Shown here: piece after piece, positions 9,901-16,813 of the stretch
Layout: the number at the start of each line of letters is the position of its first letter
Numbering within the stretch: the first letter of the stretch is position 1
Assembly (NCBI GenBank): GCA_023807065.1
Contig: JAJJLU010004197.1
Coordinates: forward strand, 1 to 16,813
Reading direction: 5' to 3'
Length of the DNA stretch: 16,813 nucleotides
From: Isotricha intestinalis
Lineage: Eukaryota > Ciliophora > Litostomatea > Vestibuliferida > Isotrichidae
Made by a program: the position numbers and the translations under genes
Notes under the pieces: model-generated
What the model was told of the DNA's origin: nothing
Seen by the model: only the letters and a program-made list of their open reading frames with translations
Database searches by the model: none

Positions 9901-12900
9901 TCTCTAGTCTTTGCTAAAAAACTTGCCCATTCTAAATCTTCCTTAATTTCCTTAATGTTATTTCTTTCACAATATTTATTAAGTTGCTCAATCAATTTAT
10001 TTTTATTTAAATATTCTTTGTTTATCTCTATTATTTCTAATATTAAATAACTTAAAATATAATGTTCAAACTTTTTTATACTATAGTTTATTTCTTTTGA
10101 ATGATTCATTATTTTATCATATAGAATTTTAAATTGTTTTTTTATTCCTTTTAATTTTTGTTTTTCTTCAATTCTTAAATATTGTTTTAATTTTCCTAAA
10201 TTCATATAAGTTCTTTTTTCTTTGTCATCTCTTATTCTTTCTAAAAGATTTTTAGCGGATGAAAAATCCATTAACACTGAATATATTTTTTGAAAATCAG
10301 ATTTAGGTTTTAAATCTTTATTATATTCAATAATTGGAAAATCAATTAAATCAACTTTTGGTGATGACTCTTTATAAACATTACAATCTCTAAAAGCTTT
10401 GTTTACATCACTTTCAGCAATAAGGTAATTTTCTTCTTCAAATTTTGTTATGTTATTTAAGTTTTCTTTTATATCCTTTAAAATATTTTTTTCAAAATCA
10501 ATAGTCGCTTGTTGAAATCTTACAGATACTCTTCTCTTTAATTCATTTATTTTTTCTTTGAAGTCATCTTCTTTTTCTTTTCCTATTTTTGTAGAATAAT
10601 CTTCATATAGAAAAGAATGGAACTTAGAATATTTGTCATCCCATTCTTTGAAATATTCTTTAATTATTTCATCATCAAATTCTAAAGAATTTTCCAACAA
10701 AGACTTTAATTTTTGTTCGATTTTTTCAGATTTTTGAATAATCATTTGGTATTCTTTTTTTGAATAATTTTTATTTTTGATAATTTCAATAAAATCTGAG
10801 GAATCATTTATTATCCCGATAAAATCAATATCAGAGGAAAGAATTAAATTATTTATTTTTACACATAAGGCAACAACATCTTCTCTTCCTCCATTACATT
10901 TACTATTATTAAAAAGTTTTAATAGAATAATAAATAAATTTTTGGTAAATTCAGGTAAATTATTAAGTATACCTTCTAAATTTTCTTCTTCATTCAATTC
11001 TGGATATGCTAATACTAAAGATGCTAAATTTCCCATAAGATTAGAATTAGAATTGTCCAAACATAATTCTAAAAATGGAAGTTTCCCTGATATATTTTTT
11101 TTTTCAATATATAAATTTTGATTTTTATCCAATTTTAAAAAAGGAGAATCAAAATCTTGTTTTTCTTTTTTATCTTCTTTATCATTATCTTCTTTTTTTT
11201 TTTCATTTTCATTTTTACATAAAATATTTATATATTTCTTGTAAAATATATTTGCTATTTTTCCTATTAATTTTTCTTCTATTAAACGTTGATAAATGAA
11301 AAGTAGATTTTGTGGAACTTGTAAAAATTCATCTTTATTTGATAAAGTTAGATCATTTATTTTTAACCTTTTTAATTTTGACGACATTTCTTCATCACTT
11401 CCTTTTCTTTCTAAAAAATTCTGAAGTATTTTTCTTAAAATTGAGAGATATGTATAGTTAATATTTTCTATATCTAATGTACACAAACATTCATCTATTT
11501 TTTTAATAAAATAATTAATATCTTTATATAAATAAGAAAATGATAAAATTATAAATTGATTGAAATCAAAATGTATATTTTGATTGTTTTCAATGGTTTT
11601 CAAATCTTTATTTATTTGTTCATATTTTTCATTTATTTCAACTTCCTCGTTTCTTAAAAATTGCATTAATTCATTTTCAGGATCCTTTAGAAATATATTA
11701 ATTATTGTTTCTTTAAATTGTTTTTGATCTTTTTTATAAGAATAACAATATATATCCTGGATTACTCTCATTATTCCTTCTTCTATATTATTTGGATTTG
11801 TTTGATTCATATGTAAAAGTGTATTTAATATAAACTTTATAGTTCTCCCTGAAAACATTTTTTTACCTGCAAAGTCTTCCTTATTATTTTTTGCGATTAT
11901 ATTTAAATAATGATGAATACTAGCAAATTTATATCCTAAAGTTCTTAAATCTTCTTTTAATAATTTAACAATATCTTTCTTTTTTCTTATTTCATCCATT
12001 GATTTATTTATTTTGTTTTTGTTTTCTTCATAATATTTTTCCTCTAAATTTTTATATAAATTTTCTTTTATAAAGGCTTCAGAAAGAACAAGAGCAGTTG
12101 TTTTTATATTTTCATCTATCCTACTTAAAGTAAATCTAAGACATTTATTTAAAAAACTTTGAGGTAATTTTTTAGTACGTTCTACCTCAAAAGGATTATA
12201 TATAAAGAATAATCTGAAATTTTTATGAATTTTTAATTGTTTATTTTCAGATTTTTTTTTGTAAATATATTCAGGACCATTTTCATAAATCGTTAAATTT
12301 TGATTTTCTAAATCACATAATGATGATATTCTTTGATATAATTCAGGTTGAGCTGATTCAATTCCATCTAATATAACCCACTTTCCTTCAATCATTGCTT
12401 TTATAAAAGCCGAATCTTCATTAGATATATGTTTAAAAAATGATAATTGTTCATTTAACATATTTTTTAATTCATTAATTATATTTAAGTTCTTATTATT
12501 GACTTCGTTCATTTTATCTTCTATTAGATTAATTAATTTTCTAAATTTAGAAGGATTCCATTCTGAAGCATTATCGAGATTAATTAGTTTTTCAATTTCT
12601 TTTTTGAAAAGTTTTTTTTCTTTTTGAATCAAGTATTTTATTTTTTCTTTTATTTTTTTTATAACATTTTGATCTAATTTATCTTTAGGAACTAATTGTT
12701 TTATTAATATTGAAAAACCAGTATCATTATTAATATCAATAAATAAAGGTTTTTGATTTAATAAATCACAAAATAATCTAATTAAGTGAGTTTTTCCCGA
12801 AGCAGTTTCTCCTTGAATGACACATGGAATATCTAAAAGTACTGATAAAATTAAAAAAATAATTCCTCTCCTCTGGTAGGGGGAAAGAGAATGAGTTTTT

Positions 12901-14267
12901 AAAAGTAATTCTTTTATTCTTCCTTCTTCCATTTTTTGTTCAATTTTATAAGATAAAAATTCATCTTTATTGTCTAGTGCTATTTGGAATTCAACTTCAT
13001 TTTGTTCAATTTCATTTTCTTCAGGATCATATGAAAATATTGGTTTAAAATTTGTAGTAAGAGAATTTTCTAATACCTCATTAATTGAATTAATTTCATC
13101 TTTAGATTTAAATTTATAAATTAATAATAATTTGGTTAATGTTTGTTTATCAAAATAAGATGTTGATGGTAAATATTTTGATTTTTTGAAAAAAAAAAAA
13201 AATTTTTTAAAGTCATTAAATGAGAAAATCTCTTTTTTATGCTTTTCATTAATATACTTATCTAGTTTTATATAAGAATTTAAATAATATTCAATTTTTG
13301 ATAAATTTTCTTCTTTATTATATTCATCTCCAAACATTTTTTCAATCACTTTTTGACAATATTTTCTTTTTAAATATTGAGAATTATGATAAAAAATAGT
13401 TGAATGTTTTATTGAGTCTGGAATCAAATCATTAACATTTTTAGATTCCATTGAAGAATCAATTATTCCAATAATATTATACGAACCGGTAGAAATTATT
13501 TCTCCTTGTACTAAAACAGAACTTTTTTTTGTGTCAAACACAGGAACTAGAATTTCTAAAATATTTGAATTTGCTAATTGTAAATTATCTAAAATAATAA
13601 TATTTTGTTTTTTTTCGGTGTTGAAATCTATTGCATCAAGAAAAAGTGATCTAATTTCTTTAAATGTCATATTCCCTTTTTCTTCAACAGTTATTTTTTT
13701 ACAAAATAAATCTTCAACAGTAGTGGCATTTGAAATATTAAAATATACTATATCATATCCCAGTATATTAGCCTTATAATAAATAGCTGATTTTTTTTTT
13801 CCTTTTCCAGTTCCTCCTTCGATAATTAATGGATAATGAAGAGCAATAGAGGCATGTATATGTTCTAATAATTTATTAAATTGCTTTATAAAAGCTAAAT
13901 TTTTTTTTTTTTCTTTTAAATTTTGTGATTTAATTACTAAATTACTCCATTTTGAACGTAATTCTCCAGAATCTTCATATATTATAAAAGGAATTTTATC
14001 TTCAACTTCTTCTTTATTATTTTTTTTTTTTTCTGGATAAAAATCTGAAACAATATTATTTATAATTGATTTAAATATTTCTTTCTTTTTTGGATTATTC
14101 ATTAAAAATTTTAATGACAAATGAATTGCAATGCATAAATTATTTAATCTATTTACAATTTTATCCTTTATTTTTTCATCTATTAATTTTAAAATATTTA
14201 AAATCTTTGTAATATATGAAAATGATAAATCTTTTTGGAAATTTTCTTTATATTTCTTTAGGAAATC
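6901..14267 (-). CDS. Main body: two AAA modules, long helical linker, beta-rich C-terminal part
   Basis: One unbroken frame of over 2,400 codons that also runs back without a stop to the in-frame TAA at 14268-14270. The codon at 14118-14120 is TTG; the first ATG is 14100-14102, but nothing suggests a real start. Numbering from that TTG, AAA module one has a Walker A-like GGTGKGKKKS (102-111) and Walker B-like IIILDNLQ (D178, N179). Module two has a clean Walker A GETASGKT (437-444), Walker B WVILDGIE (D585, G586), sensor-1 FFIYNP (N642) and LPQSFLNKCLRF with a likely Arg finger (R662). A long, mostly helical Lys/Glu/Asn-rich linker follows (about 700-2100, with a charged patch near 967-990), then a beta-rich end (about 2170-2412). 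The plan recalls midasin: AAA ring plus extended linker. The 14-base A run at 13189-13202 is in frame. Confidence 0.82.
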
Positions 14268-14821
14268 TTAAAATTCTTTCGGAGTTTCTTTATAAAAATT
14301 TTGAATTAATAAATCTCTTTCTTCAGAAGTAAATGAATTGCAATATATAATTGAAAATCTAGATCTTGCGGCATCAGATAAATTTCTTATTGCTAATTCA
14401 GATGAAGTTGCAATAACTCTAAATCCATTTGAAAAGCCTGTTAAATTTTTATCATCATCTCCAGTGAAAGTATTACAAGTATCTTCACTTAAATTTATTG
14501 TAGGATTATAATTAAAAAGATCATTACATCTTTCTAATACTGCAGTTTGTAAATTTGGTAAATTTTCTATTATTAAAGGAGATTGACTTAATATTTTTTC
14601 TATTATTATTCCTGTTTTAAAAATTAAAGTAAAATCTCCAAATATTTTATCTGATTGTGAAATATTAAATTCAAATAAATTATTTTCCAAATGGGATAAA
14701 ATTTTTTTTATTGATTCAGGTGTTTTTGATTTATTTAATAATTTATAATCTACTATGATTTTACTAACTTTTTTTTCAAAAGTCTTTATTTTATTTTTGT
14801 TTACCTGAAAATTATTTTTTT
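14268..14821 (-). CDS. Second AAA module, C-terminal half (Walker B-like, sensor, Arg finger)
   Basis: The frame is open from the T7 run at 14815-14821 to the TAA at 14268-14270; beyond the TAA the same frame continues unbroken into the main body. The codon at 14688-14690 is TTG and there is no credible ATG start. The protein reads SPLIIENLPNLQTAVLERCNDLF, a Walker B strand ending Glu-Asn in place of Asp-Glu, then NLSEDTCNTFTGDDDK, FRVIATSSELAIRNLSDAARSRF (sensor-1 region followed by the Ala-Arg-Ser-Arg-Phe Arg-finger motif typical of AAA lids) and SFTSEERDLLIQNF. Its Walker A half lies about 1 kb upstream at 15450-15830, beyond the charged repeat tract. It joins that tract by adding one base in the T7 run. 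Confidence 0.72.
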
Positions 14822-15448
14822 ATTTCTTTTCTTTTGATAATTTTCATTTTCATCTGAAGATTTTTCATTTTCATTCCTTGAATCAGTATTACTATCATCA
14901 TCAAATTCATCATCTGAACTTATTTTCTTTTTCTTTTTTTTAATATTTTCTTCAGATTCATCATCTGAACTTTTATTTATTTTCTTTTTTTTAATGTATC
15001 CTTCAGATTCATCAGATTCCTCATCTGAACTTTTTATCCCTTTTTTTTTTTTTTGATAATATTTTCTTCAGATTCATCATCTGAACTTATTTTCTTTTTC
15101 TTATTATTATTTTCAGATTAATCATCTGAACTTATTTTCTTTTTCTTTTTTTTATCATTTTCTTCAGATTCATTAAATTCTTCATCTGAGCTTTTTTTCT
15201 TTTTCTTGTTATCATCATCAGTTCTATAACTTTTTCTCTTTTCTATAATTATTATGTCAGATTCATTAGAATCATTATTTGAATCATTTTATCCTCTTTT
15301 TCTTCATTTTCCGATATATCATCTGATTTTTTTTTCTTCATATTATCTTCATTATCTAACAAATCTCTTTTTTCTTTTATTGTTTTCTTTTTTTCATTAT
15401 CTATTTTCTTTTTCTCCTTCAGTTTTCTCTTTTTTTCTTCTATTTCTT
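14822..15448 (-). CDS. Lys-rich / acidic Ser-Asp-Glu tract inserted within the second AAA module
   Basis: This low-complexity coding stretch alternates blocks of 4-6 Lys with SSDDESEEN-type acidic blocks. From the N-terminal side it begins with a Lys/Glu helix (KEIEEKKRKLKEKKK), then DISENEEKEDK, DSNNDSNESDIIII, about six Lys-block/acidic-block units, and ends SSDENENYQKKRNKK. Three breaks lie inside: a missing base at the T4 run 15287-15290, a TAA at 15118-15120 where sister units have GAA, and a missing base in the T14 run 15041-15054. Ser followed by Asp/Glu matches the casein kinase 2 consensus, so phosphorylation is plausible. Midasin also has an Asp/Glu-rich region, but there it precedes the MIDAS domain rather than splitting an AAA module. 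Disordered structure is inferred. Confidence 0.6.
14900..15215 (-). repeat. Imperfect tandem repeat coding KKKK-(I)SSDDESEEN units
   Basis: On the plus strand the phrase ttcagattcatcatctgaac followed by a T/C-rich block recurs about six times at 40-70 base spacing. Each unit encodes a Lys block and an acidic Ser/Asp/Glu block. Unit lengths vary by a few codons, and one unit carries TAA in place of a GAA codon (15118-15120). Confidence 0.75.
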
Positions 15449-15902
15449 TTTTTTCCTTTTTTTTGAATACCTTCTTTTTTCTTCTCTTTATAATATATTT
15501 GCAAATTTTTTCGTAAATCTTTTAATTGACCTTCATTTTTACTTATTTTACATATTTTTTCCAAATAATAATCTTTTGCTTGATAATTTGAAATCACCGA
15601 AACAGAACCTATTAGTTGGGAATTTGATATTTCAGGATAACAATTTATTTCACCATCATTTTTAAATATACTTTTGGCTAATTTTGATTTATATCCAGAA
15701 GGACCACATAATAATTTAGGTTCTTTATAATGAGAAAATAATATATAAAATAATGTTTCATAAAATGAACTTAATTCAATATTATCTTCTATTGTTTTAT
15801 CTAAATATATTCCTGCTTCACCAATAGCATGAGTATATTTCTCTAATTTTTCATTTTTTTCTCTAATTTTTAATGATTCTTCAGATCTCCTTTTACTAAA
15901 AA
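15449..15902 (-). CDS. Second AAA module, N-terminal half with unusual Walker A
   Basis: The open frame reads KIFSKRRSEES, a Glu/Lys helix, GEAGIYLDKTIEDNIELSSFYETLFYILFSHYKEPKLLCGPSGYKSKLAKSIF, CYPEISNSQLIGSVSVISNYQ and a helix that runs into Lys-rich sequence. LLCGPSGYKS is in Walker A position after a hydrophobic strand, but it is one residue shorter than GxxxxGKS and lacks the Gly before Lys. SNSQLIGS resembles the segment after Walker A in midasin-type modules. The part nearest the Lys-rich tract changes frame within the two T8 runs at 15447-15454 and 15457-15464. The upstream junction is the T6 run at 15903-15908, where adding one base restores the frame. There is no ATG start; the frame simply continues from the previous segment. 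Confidence 0.65.
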
Positions 15903-16266
15903 TTTTTTCTCTTTAATTTCAATTATTTTTGGTTTTGATTCAATAAATTTCAAATTTTATCATTTAATTCATCTTTCAAATCAAAAGTTTTTTTCAAAGT
16001 TTCTGAAATTTTATCAAATACATTTAATTTATTCTTAAATCTTCCATGAATCGAACCAAGAATATAAAAGACAATTTGATATTCAATTTTGATATTATAA
16101 TATGAATCTTGATTAATTTGTTGATGAGTTAATCTTCTAAATTCTTTTCTAATATTTCTCATCGACCATTTTCCTATTTCTACTAAATTTGCTTCATTAA
16201 AATTAAACATAAAATTTGCAATCCTAGAAGGAAAATCTACATAAAGTTTAAATTTTGATTTTTCTA
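15903..16266 (-). CDS. First AAA module, helical lid and connector
   Basis: The open frame reads IEKSKFKLYVDFPSRIANFMFNFNEANLVEIGKWSMRNIRKEFRRLTHQQ and then about 60 mostly helical residues ending LKDELNDK. Sequence of this kind follows the Arg finger in midasin-like AAA modules: the small helical lid plus a connector to the next ring position. The frame hits TGA at 15950-15952; adding one base at 15951-15960 carries it into NLKFIESKPKIIEIKEKK, which then joins the next segment at the T6 run 15903-15908. On the other side it joins the sensor segment by adding one base in the T6 run at 16267-16272. No start codon of its own is credible. Confidence 0.6.
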
Positions 16267-16434
16267 TTTTTTCATATTTATCATATCTTCTATACAATAT
16301 TGTAAATCTTTAATTGTCGGAGAAGGATTTTCAAATATTCTTAATCTTTTTTTTATTATATTAGGTAATCTTCTTCTTCCTGATGTTGATAAATCATTTT
16401 GACATGCGATGAAAAAAAATGAATTATCTTCTGA
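16267..16434 (-). CDS. First AAA module, sensor-1 and Arg-finger strip
   Basis: This short open stretch is too small to be found as a gene on its own. It reads KSEDNSFFFIACQNDLSTSGRRRLPNIIKKRLRIFENPSPTIKDLQYCIEDM. FFFIACQND fits the sensor-1 strand (N at the usual place), GRRRLPNIIKKRLR fits the Arg-finger/ring-contact region, and ENPSPTIKDL fits the start of the lid. It sits exactly between the Walker B segment and the lid segment and is linked to them by frame changes in the T7 run at 16435-16441 and the T6 run at 16267-16272. The match of order and spacing to AAA modules is what supports it. Confidence 0.62.
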
Positions 16435-16672
16435 TTTTTTTACCTGTATCAGGGACTAAAAATTATAAACTTTCATCTGATGGTTCTAAAGCAATAGATA
16501 ATGCTTGTAAAACAGTATCTTCAGCTAAATTAAGTTGATCGGCAATAAAAACTTTACCATTTTCCATTCCTTTAACAAGAGGTCCATCTTTAATTATAGG
16601 TTTATCTCCTTCAAAGGAAAAAACACCATATAAATCACAAATTTGAGTTTCAATATGTGTTGTGAAATTTTT
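16435..16672 (-). CDS. First AAA module, Walker B segment (truncated at N-terminal side)
   Basis: The frame reads NFTTHIETQICDLYGVFSFEGDKPIIKDGPLVKGMENGKVFIADQLNLAEDTVLQALSIALEPSDESL. The phrase GPLVKGMENG..hhhhD.LNLA..TVLQALS is the typical Walker B region of midasin/dynein-related AAA modules (LV.AM..G.hhhhDELNLA). The catalytic Glu is Gln here (ADQLN). An in-frame TAA follows at 16463-16465, after which the same frame continues FLVPDTGKK, as expected for the next strand, up to the T7 run at 16435-16441. The Walker A half, which should lie about 50-60 residues upstream, is absent: coding sense is lost at the G/C-rich palindrome, and the residues TPRGGGSK in the same frame are translated palindrome, not family sequence. 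Confidence 0.7.
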
Positions 16673-16737
16673 AGACCCCCCCCCCCGGGGGGTCAAAAAT
16701 TTTCAAAATTTTATGACCAGGGGGGTAAAAAATTTCA
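16663..16737. repeat. G/C-run palindrome with an extra half-copy
   Basis: Left arm tgaaatttttagacccccc (16663-16681) is followed by five more C and then the near-perfect inverted right arm ggggggtcaaaaattttca (16687-16705). A further right-type arm, ggggggtaaaaaatttca, lies at 16720-16737 after a tgacca link. C11 and G6 runs are striking in a window made of A/T runs. The element starts where the AAA coding sequence breaks off. It may be the end of a short inverted-repeat mobile element, a dispersed repeat, or an assembly junction; I do not recognise a named family. Confidence 0.75.
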
Positions 16738-16813
16738 ATAATTAAAAAATAAGAATTAGGCTTATATATAGTATAGATTTTAAAAATTTTATATTAAAAA
16801 GGGATAAATAATA

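Larger units (their letters stand above)
1019..16672 (-). other. Giant multi-AAA / triple-VWA protein gene, whole extent, frame-disrupted and 5'-truncated
   Basis: Coding pieces follow one another on the minus strand with almost no gap, each picking up the protein where the previous one leaves off. The breaks are single-base frame changes, mostly at A/T runs, plus in-frame stops at 16463-16465 (TAA), 15118-15120 (TAA), 14268-14270 (TAA) and 2729-2731 (TGA). Read through, the product is about 5,200 residues: at least four AAA modules, a helical linker, a beta-rich stretch, two tandem VWA-like domains, an amidotransferase-like domain and a last VWA domain. Size and layout recall midasin/Rea1, the ATPase that remodels pre-60S ribosomes, but no specific function can be assigned. 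The N-terminus is missing: the first AAA module has Walker B but its Walker A would lie beyond 16672. I cannot tell from one sequence whether this is an intact gene with sequencing errors or a decaying copy. Confidence 0.72.

Noticed and set aside
6882..14267. Ciliate-type code with TAA/TAG as Gln
   Set aside because: More than 2,400 codons here contain no TAA or TAG, and Gln is written CAA. In a reassigned code many would be expected, so the three in-frame TAA are exceptions rather than a code.
16676..16692. C/G palindrome as a bacterial terminator
   Set aside because: The gene content is eukaryotic and the palindrome lies at the broken 5' side of the gene, not after its end.

Overview
The window is very A+T-rich (roughly a fifth G+C by eye), intron-poor, and full of long A or T runs and Lys/Asn/Ile/Glu-rich proteins. 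The code is standard as far as the long open frames show. The domains are multi-AAA modules and von Willebrand A (VWA) domains, one of them of the VwkA alpha-kinase type. This points to an A+T-rich unicellular eukaryote such as a metamonad or amoebozoan. The sequence alone does not fix the lineage.

Almost everything from about 16672 down to 1019, on the minus strand, reads as one giant gene. It would encode roughly 5,200 residues, which is midasin size. It has been cut into pieces by about thirteen frame changes and four in-frame stops. From the N-terminal side the order is: the back half of a first AAA module (16672-15909); a second AAA module whose middle holds a Lys-rich/acidic Ser-Asp-Glu repeat tract (15908-14268); two more AAA modules, a long helical linker and a beta-rich tail (14267-6901); a beta-rich piece (6900-6331); a charged region with a degenerate VWA-like domain (6330-3732); a VWA domain with a canonical MIDAS (3731-2729); a glutamine-amidotransferase-like domain (2728-2057); and a C-terminal VwkA-type VWA domain (2056-1019). 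The shape recalls midasin/Rea1 (AAA ring, linker, acidic tract, C-terminal MIDAS domain), but the order and the extra domains differ. The recognisable Walker B motifs all lack the usual catalytic Glu.

Bases 1-139 are an inverted, nearly identical copy of 2694-2832. They are the end of a second copy of the gene, running on the plus strand towards this one. Its similarity stops 35 bases after the shared TGA. Bases 140-1018 hold no gene I can support.

At the other edge the first AAA module breaks off, part-way through the domain, at a G/C-rich palindrome (16663-16737) that is foreign in composition. Most frame changes lie at A/T runs and are repaired by adding one base, so uncorrected long-read errors are a serious possibility. 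The in-frame stops and an uneven spread of breaks leave pseudogene decay open.
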